From assembly GCF_016508255.1 (NCBI RefSeq), contig NZ_JADVKT010000002.1, positions 620,001-684,000 of the forward strand: a stretch of DNA of 64,000 bases, read 5' to 3'. Of the stretch, positions 35,870 through 44,837 are shown in pieces (the first letter of the stretch is position 1; each line of letters starts with the position of its first letter). The notes beneath the pieces are model-generated. The model was not told the DNA's origin. It searched no databases and was given only the letters and a program-made list of their open reading frames with translations. This DNA comes from Acinetobacter calcoaceticus (lineage in GTDB: Bacteria > Pseudomonadota > Gammaproteobacteria > Pseudomonadales > Moraxellaceae). Position numbers and translations under genes: made by a program.

Positions 35870-36976
35870 TTAGAAGTTATATTCGATACCAGTACCAACA
35901 ACAGTTTGTTTGTCGTTATCACTCAACCAATCACGTTTTTGCTGAGCAACAATGCCGTAGAAACGAGCTTGTTTGTTGATTTGGTAATCAAGACCTACGC
36001 CGTACAAGTCAATTGTACGATCTGCTAGACCACTTACTTGTGTTTGCGCAGAAGAATATTCTGCTTTCACTTTAAGTTTAGTATTCGGGATTTTATAAGC
36101 AGCTGTTATTGAATATGCTTCTTCTTGTAAATCACGGTAAGCTTTACCAGCTTTATCAATTGAACCATCAGTTTTGTATGTTTGACCATATGCAGTCAAC
36201 TGATCAGTAGGTTCAGCGTGTTGCCATAAAGCACCTATTACAAGACCTGTTTTTGCGATGTCATAAGAGCCTGTTACGCGGTAAGCATCTGTATAAATAT
36301 CTTTCAGACTGTAAGCCGCATATTTACCTCGAATACCAAAGTCACCAGCAGCAGCAACTGCTAAACCAAGGTCTTTGTTTTCATAACCAAGCGCAGTTGA
36401 TACAGAGTCAAACCCATTATTTTTACTGTCTTTACCAGTTTCACCTGGTTTATTATCAGTAGTACTTTCACCAGTTTGCGCCATGATGTTGAAAGTTATA
36501 CCAGCTAATAATTTAGGGTCTAATTCAAAACCAATTACGTTATCTAAACGGTTTTCACCATACATGATATTAGTAATATCTAAACGTGTATCGTCATTAA
36601 AGATATCTTGGTTATTACCAGCAGCAGTTTTAAAGTAAGAATCGTATTTACCTACTTTTAATGTACCAACACCTTCAGTTTTTAAACCGATAAAACGGTT
36701 ACGAGCGCTGAGATCACTATCAGAACCTGAACCATCAGTAGCAATTGCCCATTCAGCTAAATAAACAGCAGATAGCTTGTCAGTTAATTTTTCTTCGCCT
36801 TTCACCCCAATGCGAGAAGCGTTTGAGTTAATTTCAGTAACGTCACTTTTTCCATCGAAATTTTTATTGTCAACTTGGTTAATAGAAACATTCAGTTTGC
36901 CATACAAAGTTGGCGCTGCTTGCACCGCGTTTATGCTCAAAGTTGCAACTGCGGCAGCGAGTAGCAATTTCTTCAT
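35870..36976 (-). CDS. outer-membrane porin, general Gram-negative type
   Basis: This 368-residue protein has a Sec signal ending near AVQA-AP and a beta-barrel pattern typical of Neisseria/Burkholderia-type porins (TLYGKLNVSINQVDN, SRIGVKGEEKLTDKLSAVYL, RNRFIGLKTEGVGTLKVGKY). It ends with a C-terminal Phe (GIEYNF) that BAM recognises. GGAGA precedes the ATG. It is neither OmpA nor CarO. Solute specificity and the conventional gene name are unclear to me. Confidence 0.92.
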   Translation of the reverse strand: MKKLLLAAAVATLSINAVQAAPTLYGKLNVSINQVDNKNFDGKSDVTEINSNASRIGVKGEEKLTDKLSAVYLAEWAIATDGSGSDSDLSARNRFIGLKTEGVGTLKVGKYDSYFKTAAGNNQDIFNDDTRLDITNIMYGENRLDNVIGFELDPKLLAGITFNIMAQTGESTTDNKPGETGKDSKNNGFDSVSTALGYENKDLGLAVAAAGDFGIRGKYAAYSLKDIYTDAYRVTGSYDIAKTGLVIGALWQHAEPTDQLTAYGQTYKTDGSIDKAGKAYRDLQEEAYSITAAYKIPNTKLKVKAEYSSAQTQVSGLADRTIDLYGVGLDYQINKQARFYGIVAQQKRDWLSDNDKQTVVGTGIEYNF

Positions 36977-37193
36977 TGAGATTTCTCCAAAAGTATTTAA
37001 AAATGGCGTATGCCTAGTTAACTATTTATTTTGTAGTTGACTTGTGTACAAAAAATTACAAAAGCTCACCAACTTGCTAAGCAGTATCGGTAAATTTTGT
37101 GACAGGGGCGTGAAAAATAAATGACAGTTTTATGACGATTAAAATTTAGAAATAAATTAGTTATATTCGTTTTTTATAGTTTTTAGACGAAAA

Positions 37194-37217
37194 AAAACGG
37201 AGTCAAAACTCCGTTTT
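37194..37217 (-). terminator. rho-independent terminator of the HIT gene
   Basis: Read on the minus strand the stem AAAACGGAG/CTCCGTTTT is followed by a long T-run, 14 nt after the HIT stop. Confidence 0.9.
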
Positions 37218-37230
37218 AATGAATTAAAAA

Positions 37231-37644
37231 TCAAAGAGCTGCTTTAATTTTCTCAGCTAATACTTTAATTTTTTCTTGATCTCCTAACTCTACAGCATGG
37301 CGTCCAAGTTGATGCACATTTGTAGGAATAAGGTGAAAATGAACATGCGGAACAGTTTGTCCTGCCGCAGCTCCAGAAAGTTGCATCAACACAATACCTT
37401 CTAAATTGAGGGCTTTTTCCATTGCTTTCGCAATTTTCTGGACAATTTGTATGGTATATGCGGCTGCTTCTGGGGGTAAATCAAGGAAAGTTACAGCAGG
37501 TGTTTTTGGAATAACTAATGTATGACCATCGGCTTGAGGCATAATATCCATAAAAGCTAGAACTTGATCATCTTCATAGATTTTTATCGCTGGAAGTTCA
37601 TCACGTAAAATTTTTGCGAAGATATTTTGATCATCGTATGCCAT
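37231..37644 (-). CDS. HIT-family nucleotide hydrolase
   Basis: This 137-residue protein is a histidine-triad enzyme (HinT-like) that hydrolyses AMP-linked or dinucleoside substrates. The active-site HVHFHLIP lies near residue 100. [19 protein letters not shown] at the N-terminus and [17 protein letters not shown] are also family hallmarks. AAAGGAA precedes the ATG. The small secreted-protein gene lies 17 nt upstream on the same strand, so the two may be co-transcribed. Confidence 0.93.
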   Translation of the reverse strand: MAYDDQNIFAKILRDELPAIKIYEDDQVLAFMDIMPQADGHTLVIPKTPAVTFLDLPPEAAAYTIQIVQKIAKAMEKALNLEGIVLMQLSGAAAGQTVPHVHFHLIPTNVHQLGRHAVELGDQEKIKVLAEKIKAAL

Positions 37645-37661
37645 GTATTATTCCTTTAAAA

Positions 37662-37931
37662 TTATTTACATTTCAATTCTTTCTGACGCTCTTTAATAGC
37701 ATCAAGACGTTGTTGCTCTTTGTCAGAAAATTTTGGTTTTGTCGTATGACAGTTTTCATTACCATATTTTTCTTTTGCATCAGGATCTTTAAAACAAAAG
37801 CCTTTTGATGCATAAATCAAATTATAATCGTCTTGCAATTTCTGACATTCTTGCTCAGGCGTTGCAGCTTGAACGCTTAAACCAGCAATGCTCACCATGC
37901 CAGTAAAGACTGCAACCATAAATTTATTCAT
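37662..37931 (-). CDS. small secreted protein, possibly YARHG-like
   Basis: This 89-residue protein has a clear Sec signal ending at SVQAAT, leaving a mature protein of about 67 residues with four Cys. The core YNLIYASKGFCFKDPDAKEK resembles the YARHG repeat of extracellular proteins, though the match is loose. GAGGAAA precedes the ATG. It lies 17 nt upstream of the HIT gene. Function unknown. Confidence 0.7.
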   Translation of the reverse strand: MNKFMVAVFTGMVSIAGLSVQAATPEQECQKLQDDYNLIYASKGFCFKDPDAKEKYGNENCHTTKPKFSDKEQQRLDAIKERQKELKCK

Positions 37932-38298
37932 GAGCGTTTCCTCAATTAAAGGTATGAACCTGTACTCAATATAAGGTTTATTACCAATATTTCAATGACT
38001 ATTAATTACTCAAGTGTCATTTTGGTTGATAATTTGTTCATAAAATAAATAAAAACTTTACATATCAATCATTTATAAAAATCAAATAAAAACATAAACT
38101 TAAGGAAAATTATATATATATTTACAGGATTTGATTCTCGTTTATTCTATTTTAACTCTTATTAATGAAAGAAAAATATACTTCTCGTTAAGTTGATAAT
38201 GTATAAAAAATGTGGAGAAATGAGATTTTACAGGTTCTTTTATTTGCTAAATAGACGGTTTGAGTTTGAAATTTGGTCAATGAAAAAGAAAGAAATCA

Positions 38299-38336
38299 GT
38301 GACATTATCGAGAATACAGATGTGATAATTATCACG
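38299..38336 (+). promoter_or_regulatory. promoter overlapped by a CRP/Vfr-like palindrome
   Basis: GTGACA at 38299-38304 and an extended -10 (TGTGATAAT) are spaced 19 nt apart. The -10 lies inside TGTGATAATTATCACG at 38321-38336, which fits the CRP/Vfr pattern TGTGA-N6-TCACA at 9 of 10 defined bases. The same pattern recurs at 55347. Confidence 0.4.
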
Positions 38337-38410
38337 TTTTGTATTTCAGGATTAAGTGGAATTCACTATGCCCATTTTACTTTAGACGGAAATGGGCTTT
38401 TTCTTTTTTA
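38336..38410 (+). ncRNA. candidate small RNA 1 of a tandem pair
   Basis: About 75 nt lies between the CRP-palindrome promoter and a terminator. An upstream small hairpin (AGTG-GAATT-CACT) is followed by the terminator stem GCCCATTT/AAATGGGC. No protein gene fits. Supported only by signals. Confidence 0.35.
38370..38410 (+). terminator. plus-strand terminator without assigned gene (first)
   Basis: The stem GCCCATTT/AAATGGGC with a 12-nt loop is followed by TTTTTCTTTTTT. Confidence 0.75.
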
Positions 38411-38473
38411 GAAAAATATAAAAAAGCTAGAATTAAGCATAGTTTTTATTTTACAAACCAACTGAAAGATGTA

Positions 38474-38502
38474 TTGATTTTACATGTTTCGGATTATATT
38501 AT
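38474..38502 (+). promoter_or_regulatory. sigma-70-like promoter
   Basis: TTGATT, a spacer of exactly 17 nt and TATTAT lie about 45 nt upstream of the second terminator stem. No coding gene follows. Confidence 0.5.
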
Positions 38503-38508
38503 ATGGTC

Positions 38509-38577
38509 CTTAATTGCTGCGTTTGATAGTTTTTTGTTTTTGTAGCCCATTTCTAAAATTGAAATGGGCTTTTTTTT
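38509..38577 (+). ncRNA. candidate small RNA 2 of a tandem pair
   Basis: About 69 nt lies between the promoter at 38474-38502 and the terminator ending at 38577. It shares the terminator stem sequence GCCCATTT with the first unit but not the 5' part. Confidence 0.35.
38545..38577 (+). terminator. plus-strand terminator without assigned gene (second)
   Basis: The perfect stem GCCCATTTC/GAAATGGGC with a 7-nt loop is followed by eight T's. No T-run follows on the minus strand, so it does not serve the neighbouring minus-strand gene. Confidence 0.85.
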
Positions 38578-38581
38578 ATCC

Positions 38582-39667
38582 TTAAATTTGTGTTGAACGT
38601 TCAGTCAACCATTTCGCCATTTTTGGCCAAAATTCCAGAGCACTTGCTTGACTCGACATTAGGCCTAAATGCCCGCCAGGGATGAGAGTGAATGTGACAT
38701 CTTGGCTGTTTGTCAATTGACTTAATGGAGAGGCAGCATCAGCAGTCACCAACTGATCACTACGACCAGCGCCAACTAAGAGAGAGCAATCTATATTTTT
38801 TAATTCAATTTTCTTATTTTTTAACTGAATAAAGCCACGTTTTAATGGATTTTGTAGCCAGACATTAAACAACATATCTTGATTAATCCCACCTGGGTAA
38901 TCAATCATATTATTTAAAAAGCTACTTAAGGTTGCATGTTCTTGTACAAATTGCAGGTCATCAAGATTTTTTAGCAATTGAATATGTCCATCAAACCAAC
39001 CTTTAGGATCAAGAATTTTGAAACCTAATGAATTTAAAACTCCTGGACTGTGGATCAGATATTTTGGTAATCCAGAATAAATACGGTTCTGAAGTTTTTT
39101 ATTGCGACCAATCAAATGGTTCATGGTTTGATAGAGCTTGCCAATATAGCCAGATGCATAACTATCTATTGGACTACCAAGAACAATAAGGTTTTTAATA
39201 TAGTTGGGTTGGTTAAGAGCAGTATATAAAGTGACGAATATGCCAGACATGCTCCATCCATGTAGCGAGATTTGCTCACTTCTTGAATGTGTTCGGATAA
39301 GTTCAATTGCTTTAGGAATAAAATCTTCAATAAATGATAAAAAATTAAGATGTCTATCTTTGAATTTTAAATGACCCCAATCGACAAGATAGATATCGAA
39401 GCCTGCGTTTTGGAAGTATTTAATAAGCGAACGATAAGGATATAAATCATAAATCGCCATATTAATTGCGAGTGGGGCAATAAATACTAAAGGTTCTTTA
39501 AACTTTTTTTGTGTTGCTGCGTAATAGCGAATACGGGTTTGATTGAATTTACCAATCACTTCATAGGGTGTGCTTTGTGATAGAACCAACGTTTTTGGAT
39601 GAAATAGTCGGGCAGAAAGGTGCTTGATTTGACTTTGTTCAGAGACAAGGGACTTTAAGCGATTCAT
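38582..39667 (-). CDS. PhaC-like alpha/beta hydrolase with Ser nucleophile
   Basis: This 361-residue alpha/beta-fold protein resembles class III PHA synthase subunit PhaC in overall pattern (VFIAPLAINMAIYDLYPYRS, FDIYLVDWG, GSPIDSYASG). The nucleophile elbow is HGWSMSG with Ser, whereas PHA synthases use Cys. The Asp in GAGRSDQLV and the His in IPGGHLGL complete a triad. It may therefore be a hydrolase or depolymerase-like enzyme rather than a polymerase. No PhaE or PhaB lies nearby; a phasin is encoded near 1 kb. Confidence 0.8.
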   Translation of the reverse strand: MNRLKSLVSEQSQIKHLSARLFHPKTLVLSQSTPYEVIGKFNQTRIRYYAATQKKFKEPLVFIAPLAINMAIYDLYPYRSLIKYFQNAGFDIYLVDWGHLKFKDRHLNFLSFIEDFIPKAIELIRTHSRSEQISLHGWSMSGIFVTLYTALNQPNYIKNLIVLGSPIDSYASGYIGKLYQTMNHLIGRNKKLQNRIYSGLPKYLIHSPGVLNSLGFKILDPKGWFDGHIQLLKNLDDLQFVQEHATLSSFLNNMIDYPGGINQDMLFNVWLQNPLKRGFIQLKNKKIELKNIDCSLLVGAGRSDQLVTADAASPLSQLTNSQDVTFTLIPGGHLGLMSSQASALEFWPKMAKWLTERSTQI

Positions 39668-39802
39668 CTGGCTTTACCAACTATTTACTAAATATTGAAT
39701 AAAGTCTAAGCGATAATTTTAAGGTTTACCTTGACCTTAAATACCTTAGACACTCAAAATGATGATAGTTTTTAGTACATGACCAGTAAAGGCGAACATT
39801 TA

Positions 39803-40990
39803 ATGAACCAGTCTGATGATTTAGAATACCAACTTGATACTTTAGCCATTCGTACCGGACATACTCGTAGTTTTGAAGGTGAACATGGCGAACCGATTTT
39901 TTTGACTTCATCATTCGTATATGAAAATGCAGCTGAAGCTGCAGCAAAATTTTCTGGTCAGGTTCAAGGAAATATCTATTCTCGTTTTACCAATCCGACT
40001 GTAGGCATGTTCGAAAAACGATTGGCAGCTTTAGAAGGCGCTGAACGAGCTGTTGCGACAAGCTCGGGAATGGGCGCAATTTTGTCAGTTGCTATGGCAT
40101 ATTTAAAAGCAGGTGATCATGTTATTTGTTCAAGAGCAGTTTTTGGTTCAGTTGTTGCCTTGTTTGAAAAATATATTACCAAGTTTGGTGTAGATATTAC
40201 ATTTGTTGATTTATGTGATTTAGACGTATGGAAAAATGCAGTACGTCCAGAAACTAAACTTTTCTTTGTTGAGTCGCCGTCTAATCCATTAGCTGAAATT
40301 GCTGATATTCAAGCACTTGCCGATATTGCCCATGCTAACAGCGCATTACTTGCGGTTGATAACAGTTTCTGTACACCTGTTTTGCAACAACCATTAAAAT
40401 TTGGGGCAGACCTTGTAATTTACTCGGCAACTAAATATTTAGATGGGCAAGGACGTGCATTAGGCGGAGCTGTTGTCGGTAATCATCAGCTATTAGAAGA
40501 AGTTTTTGGTGTTGTTCGTACGCTTGGGCCATCAATGAGTCCATTTAATGCATGGGTTTTCTTAAAAGGTCTAGAAACTTTACGTTTACGTATGAAAGCA
40601 CACTGTGAGAGTGCTCAAATTCTTGCAGAATGGTTATCTACTCATGAAAAAGTAGAGAAAGTTTACTACGCTGGTTTACCAACTCATGAAGGCCATGAAC
40701 TTGCTGCGAAACAGCAAAATGGTTTTGGCGGGATTGTTTCTTTCGTTGTTAAAGGCGAACGTGAAGGTGCTTGGAAGGTTATTGATAATACCAAGTTTAT
40801 TTCTATTACTGGTAATTTGGGTGATGTGAAGTCAACAATTACACATCCTGCAACGACTACACATGGCAAACTTTCTGCCGAAGCTAAAGTAGCGGCAGGC
40901 ATCCAAGAGGGCTTAATACGTGTATCGGTAGGCTTAGAAGATATCAATGATATTATCCGTGATATTTCACGCGGTCTGGATCTAATCTAA
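39803..40990 (+). CDS. metZ: O-succinylhomoserine sulfhydrylase
   Basis: MetZ is a PLP enzyme of the Cys/Met-metabolism family that makes homocysteine from O-succinylhomoserine and sulfide. Motifs seen are YSRFTNPTVGMFEKRLAALE, TSSGMGAI, the SPSNPL segment, VDNSFCTPVLQQPL and the PLP-lysine region YSATKYLDGQGRALGG. The chosen ATG (395 residues) has AAAGG about 10 nt upstream. An in-frame ATG 24 nt earlier has no ribosome-binding site. Confidence 0.93.
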   Translation: MNQSDDLEYQLDTLAIRTGHTRSFEGEHGEPIFLTSSFVYENAAEAAAKFSGQVQGNIYSRFTNPTVGMFEKRLAALEGAERAVATSSGMGAILSVAMAYLKAGDHVICSRAVFGSVVALFEKYITKFGVDITFVDLCDLDVWKNAVRPETKLFFVESPSNPLAEIADIQALADIAHANSALLAVDNSFCTPVLQQPLKFGADLVIYSATKYLDGQGRALGGAVVGNHQLLEEVFGVVRTLGPSMSPFNAWVFLKGLETLRLRMKAHCESAQILAEWLSTHEKVEKVYYAGLPTHEGHELAAKQQNGFGGIVSFVVKGEREGAWKVIDNTKFISITGNLGDVKSTITHPATTTHGKLSAEAKVAAGIQEGLIRVSVGLEDINDIIRDISRGLDLI

Positions 40991-41022
40991 TCAATTAGTT
41001 CTTTTTTGATATTTTTTTCATC

Positions 41023-41053
41023 AAACCATCTCTTTAATCGAGATGGTTTTTTA
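41023..41053 (+). terminator. rho-independent terminator of metZ
   Basis: The stem AAACCATCTC/GAGATGGTTT with a 7-nt loop is followed by TTTAT. Confidence 0.9.
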
Positions 41054-41167
41054 TCCTTAAATGTTACTCTAATTTCAGAATTACAATAAAAAACCTACAT
41101 TTTTATTCAAATTAGAGCTCAGAGTATAAAGACTCTAAATTTAATTAAAAGAAATGTGAGTTTTAAA

Positions 41168-41401
41168 ATGCTTAAGCCTGTTGCTATTGTTGTGGTGGTG
41201 GGGGTAATTGGTGTAGTTGGATACAAATTACTGACTAAACCAAATCCGAACCCAGCGAATGAGACAACCCTATTGATTAGCAATGCAGAAAAGTCTGTGC
41301 AAGAAGCAGATAAATCTATTCAAGAAGCAAATACCTCCTTTAAGAAAGTTCCTCTAAGTGAATATAAAACACCTGATAAAGGGTTACAGGCATCTCAATA
41401 G
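41168..41401 (+). CDS. small hypothetical membrane-anchored protein
   Basis: This 77-residue protein has an N-terminal transmembrane segment (VAIVVVVGVIGVVGYKLL) and a hydrophilic tail with a KSVQEADKSIQEANTSFK repeat-like helix that probably projects into the periplasm. The ATG is chosen because GTGAG lies 7-11 nt upstream; a GTG in frame lies within that site. No family is recognised. Confidence 0.6.
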   Translation: MLKPVAIVVVVGVIGVVGYKLLTKPNPNPANETTLLISNAEKSVQEADKSIQEANTSFKKVPLSEYKTPDKGLQASQ

Positions 41402-41677
41402 TGACATAAATATAAGGCTTCAATGTATAAGATTTAGGCATTTATGAGATGTACCTAAGTTTCACCATGCTACTTCTGTAGCTACATGAAATAGAGCTAG
41501 AGATACTGATAGAAAACATTACTCTATTGTGTCAGAATTATAGATTAATTTGAGTTCAATGCACTAATCTGTATGGATTTTAATCAGATGGGTTGGTTCA
41601 ATGGCATTAAGTTTTTATAAAGTATTATCAGAAACGAATAATACTTTAAAGATTTGATAGAGATACGGAGTAAAGTT

Positions 41678-42007
41678 ATGAATATCAATATGCTCATGCA
41701 GCAAGCGCAGCGCATGCAAAAAGATATGGAAACAAATATAAAAAAGGCTAAAGAAGAGCTTGCCCAAACTGAAGTCCAAGCGGAAGCTGGTGGTGGTTTG
41801 GTTAAAGTAACCATGAATGGTCGCTATCTTGTAAAACGTATCGAAATTAACCCTGAATTACTTCAAGATGAACCAGATATGATTGAAGACTTGATTGCAG
41901 CAGCGGTCAATGATGCTGTACGTCAAGCAGAAGTTATTTCTGAAGAAAAAATGCAAAAAGCAAATTCTGGTATGGGCTTGCCACCTGGCTTAGCGGGCAT
42001 GTTCTAA
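41678..42007 (+). CDS. ybaB: YbaB/EbfC nucleoid-associated protein
   Basis: This 109-residue protein is the same length as E. coli YbaB and forms DNA-binding dimers. The core [28 protein letters not shown] and the C-terminal [12 protein letters not shown] are characteristic. CGGAGT precedes the ATG; an earlier in-frame ATG 24 nt upstream is less suitable. It is followed after 9 nt by recR, the conserved ybaB-recR pair. The dnaX gene usually found before it is absent here. Confidence 0.95.
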   Translation: MNINMLMQQAQRMQKDMETNIKKAKEELAQTEVQAEAGGGLVKVTMNGRYLVKRIEINPELLQDEPDMIEDLIAAAVNDAVRQAEVISEEKMQKANSGMGLPPGLAGMF

Positions 42008-42016
42008 GGAATTTCT

Positions 42017-42613
42017 GTGTTTAGTGATAGATTTGAACAACTCGTTCAAGCTTTACGTATATTGCCTAGCGTTGGTCCGAAGTCGGCTCAACGTATGGCA
42101 TTACATCTTTTGATGAAAAATCGAGAAGGTGCATTTGCATTAGCTCATGCTTTACATGAAGCTTCAAGTTATATTCATGAGTGCAGCATTTGCCATTCTC
42201 TAACGGAACATGAAATTTGTGATATTTGCGCCTCAACTGACCGAGAAGATCAACTATTGTGTGTAGTTGAATCACCAGCAGATGTCATGGCGATTGAGCA
42301 AAGTGGTAGTTTCCGTGGTAAATACCATGTTTTAGGAGGACATCTTTCTCCCTTAGATGGTATTGGCCCAGAAGAAATTGGCATTCCTTATCTGATTCAG
42401 CGCTTAAGCCAAGGCACTATTGAAGAAGTGATTTTGGCCACGAATGCGACTGTAGAGGGGCAGGCGACCGCTCATTATTTGGTAGAGGCGACTAAGCACT
42501 TACCACTACAAATGACACGAATTGCTCAGGGCGTACCGCAAGGTGGTGAACTTGAGTATGTGGATAGCCATACTTTAAGCCAGGCAGTTCATAACCGCAT
42601 GAGAATGAAATAA
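42017..42613 (+). CDS. recR: recombination mediator protein RecR
   Basis: RecR acts with RecF and RecO to load RecA on gapped DNA. It is 198 residues, normal for the family. A helix-hairpin-helix (ILPSVGPKSAQRMA) lies at the N-terminus, then the C4 zinc motif CSIC-X8-CDIC, and a Toprim domain beginning LLCVVESPADVMAIE. The start is GTG. It ends on a hairpin that overlaps its stop. Confidence 0.96.
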   Translation: MFSDRFEQLVQALRILPSVGPKSAQRMALHLLMKNREGAFALAHALHEASSYIHECSICHSLTEHEICDICASTDREDQLLCVVESPADVMAIEQSGSFRGKYHVLGGHLSPLDGIGPEEIGIPYLIQRLSQGTIEEVILATNATVEGQATAHYLVEATKHLPLQMTRIAQGVPQGGELEYVDSHTLSQAVHNRMRMK

Positions 42614-42632
42614 GCATTCCGATGCTTATTTC
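42607..42632 (+). terminator. hairpin overlapping the recR stop
   Basis: A perfect 11-bp inverted repeat, GAAATAAGCAT/ATGCTTATTTC, with a TCCG loop. There is no long T-run, so termination may be partial. Confidence 0.5.
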
Positions 42633-42940
42633 ATTGATGCCATATAAAATTGAATTAAATTTATTAATTGGCTATTAAAAGGCAAATATTCTTTTGTCTT
42701 TAATTAGAAAAGATAGTTTTAATAAAATATGAAAGCACACAAGAATGAAAATGATCTTAGAGATTTTAAAGAATGAATATTTGGAGTTAACTTTTAAAAT
42801 ATAAATAAAAGATCAAAAAATTATCTATTTTTGAAAAATTGTTCAAAAATAGAGTATTCAAAAAGGTTTAAGTGGTAATTTCCTACTTCTATGTTATATA
42901 TACCAGAGTTCTTAGCACTCTTTGCATTACTTGAGAAAGC
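42633..42940. other. AT-rich spacer between recR and rnd
   Basis: About 308 bp of AT-rich sequence. I see no gene, no convincing terminator after the recR hairpin and no repeat. It presumably contains the rnd promoter. Confidence 0.5.
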
Positions 42941-44065
42941 ATGTTTCAGTTTATCCAACAGCAAACCGAATTGGTTGATGTTCTTCAAAAAATGGATCAA
43001 TGTTCAATATATGGACTTGATACAGAATTTATTAAGGTTGACACACTCTGGCCTAAACTTGGAGTATGCCAAGTCAATGTAAATGGCAATGTCTATCTGT
43101 TGGATGGTGTTTCATTAGATCTAAGTCAGTTTTGGAAAAAAATATTTCTCGCACAGCAAAATATTTTTCATGCATGTGGGGAAGACATCGATTTAATCTA
43201 CCATTACGCTGATCAAGAAGATCTGCTTAATGTGTTTGATACTCAAGTGGGTCTTTCTTTCTTAGGCCATGGGTTGCAAGTTAGTTACCAAGGCGCTTTA
43301 AAGCTTTGTCTCGACATTGACATTGAAAAAGATCAAACAAGATCTGATTGGTTGGCTCGACCTTTGTCTCCTCAGCAACTCTGTTATGCAGCCAATGATG
43401 TTCTATATATAATGAAGTTAGCTCACCATATTCAAGAACAGCTTAAACAGAAAGGGCTTTATGACTATGTTCTTGAAGATTGTAGTAGCTTAACTAAAGA
43501 AATTATTAGTGAAACACCTACAGAGTTACTCTATACCGATGTTGGTAATTATCGTCATTCGCGCCGTCAATTGATGCAACTGCAAAATTTAAGCGAATGG
43601 CGTGAATACATTGTTAAAGCAACAAATCAGCCACGCAGTTTTATTCTTAGAAACTCCACCATGATTGACATGGTTGAAAAGAATCCACGTAATAGTTTTC
43701 AACTTTCGCAAGTTAGAGATATTCGCCCAAATGTAGTTCGTGAATATGGGAAAACTATTTTAGAATTACTTAAAGATTTACCTAATGAAAGTGAGTGGCC
43801 AACAAGAATTGGCAAGCCTTTTAAAGTAACATCTAAAGAAACTTTAAATAAAATGGATATGGTACTTGCCCATGCAATAAGTGAAACTTCTATTCCTAAA
43901 GAAGTATTACTTAGAAAAAAATGGTTAAATGCAATTCATCAGCACGTTCTTTCTAAAGGGGATGAACAGGATTTACCTGATTATCTTTTGGGTTGGCGTT
44001 ATGAGCTATTAACTCAACCATTAATTCATTTATTTCAAGAAGAAAAAGAAAGTCTATCAATTTAA
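42941..44065 (+). CDS. rnd: ribonuclease D
   Basis: RNase D is a 3'-5' exoribonuclease that trims tRNA and other RNAs. The 374-residue protein has the DEDDy exonuclease motifs: I (YGLDTEFIKVDTLW), II (NIFHACGEDIDLIYHY) and III (CYAANDVLYIMKL). It is followed by HRDC-type helical regions (MQLQNLSEWREYIVKATNQP). GAGAAAGC precedes the ATG. In related genomes ycgL often follows rnd directly; here about 2.2 kb of small genes intervenes. Confidence 0.94.
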   Translation: MFQFIQQQTELVDVLQKMDQCSIYGLDTEFIKVDTLWPKLGVCQVNVNGNVYLLDGVSLDLSQFWKKIFLAQQNIFHACGEDIDLIYHYADQEDLLNVFDTQVGLSFLGHGLQVSYQGALKLCLDIDIEKDQTRSDWLARPLSPQQLCYAANDVLYIMKLAHHIQEQLKQKGLYDYVLEDCSSLTKEIISETPTELLYTDVGNYRHSRRQLMQLQNLSEWREYIVKATNQPRSFILRNSTMIDMVEKNPRNSFQLSQVRDIRPNVVREYGKTILELLKDLPNESEWPTRIGKPFKVTSKETLNKMDMVLAHAISETSIPKEVLLRKKWLNAIHQHVLSKGDEQDLPDYLLGWRYELLTQPLIHLFQEEKESLSI

Positions 44066-44087
44066 AATGATCTGATCGTTAAAATTT

Positions 44088-44117
44088 AAAAAGCTCATCT
44101 TTGTGATGAGCTTTTTT
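44088..44117 (+). terminator. rho-independent terminator of rnd
   Basis: The stem AAAAAGCTCATC/GATGAGCTTTTT with a short loop is followed by T's. Confidence 0.9.
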
Positions 44118-44365
44118 AGTTAAAAATAGTGAATGGTTTAAAGTTTTAATTGAGTAGTTTTTATTTAAAAATAACAGATATTCAATATTAATAGTTAATA
44201 ATATGGATAATTATATTAGCTATATTAAATAATCAACTTATTTTAACAGCTAGTAAAGTGATGATTTGAAGTGATTTTAATTCGTAAAAGTGATAATGAA
44301 TTAAATTAACTTATTTGATGAGAAAAATTCAATTGATTAAACATACAGGTCTGTATATTGTTGGA

Positions 44366-44459
44366 TGCAAGAAAAACAATTTCAATATAAATAATATATA
44401 ACTATAAGTTTGTTTCGGTTCAGAAATAAGAAAGCCTACCCAATTGGGTAGGCTTTTTA
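44366..44459 (+). ncRNA. candidate small RNA between rnd and the 88-aa gene
   Basis: TTGATT (44333) and TATATT (44354), with a 15-nt spacer, straddle an inverted repeat ATACAG-GT-CTGTAT. They are followed by about 94 nt ending in a strong terminator. No coding frame fits. The short promoter spacing keeps confidence low. Confidence 0.3.
44431..44459 (+). terminator. strong terminator without assigned gene
   Basis: A perfect 11-bp stem AAAGCCTACCC/GGGTAGGCTTT with an AATT loop and a T-run. Confidence 0.85.
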
Positions 44460-44837
44460 TTTTTTAATGATATAGATATAGCTCAGTTAAAATGTCATTA
44501 GGTTATTAAATTTTAAAATCAACTATTGATACTCTATATATTTTGTGTGAATGAAGCGGTAAGTTGTGACGAATATCCTCTTTCTCAAAGCCAAACTCTT
44601 TACTAGAGGTGATGATGATTAAAATTTTAGGCTATTGGTTTTTCCATCAGAGTTATACTATTACATTAAAATAAAGAAGATTTTGAAAATAGAAATGCGA
44701 GAAACTTCATTAAATGGATAGAAAATTTCTTTAATCAATAGGCTTATATCTCTAATTGGAATTAACTACATAACACTAAAACTATATAATCTTTTTATGC
44801 TATAAAAGTATATATATTAATAATTAGAGAGATAAAT

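Larger units (their letters stand above)
37932..38581. other. AT-rich gene-poor region with tandem terminators
   Basis: This 650-bp stretch has no convincing protein gene. Open frames at 38193-38411 and 38339-38545 run through or up to hairpin terminators and lack good ribosome-binding sites. Two plus-strand promoter-terminator units lie at its right end and are listed separately. Confidence 0.6.
44118..44837. other. AT-rich region without a protein gene
   Basis: About 720 bp of very AT-rich sequence with no supported coding frame. It contains one strong plus-strand terminator (44431-44459) and a promoter-like stretch before it; both are listed separately. Confidence 0.5.

Noticed and set aside
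38193..38545. Two small plus-strand frames of 72 and 68 residues
   Set aside because: Both run through terminator-like hairpins, and neither has a convincing start signal.
42891..43082. A 63-residue frame overlapping the start of rnd
   Set aside because: It is out of frame with rnd, which has full exonuclease motifs over the same bases.
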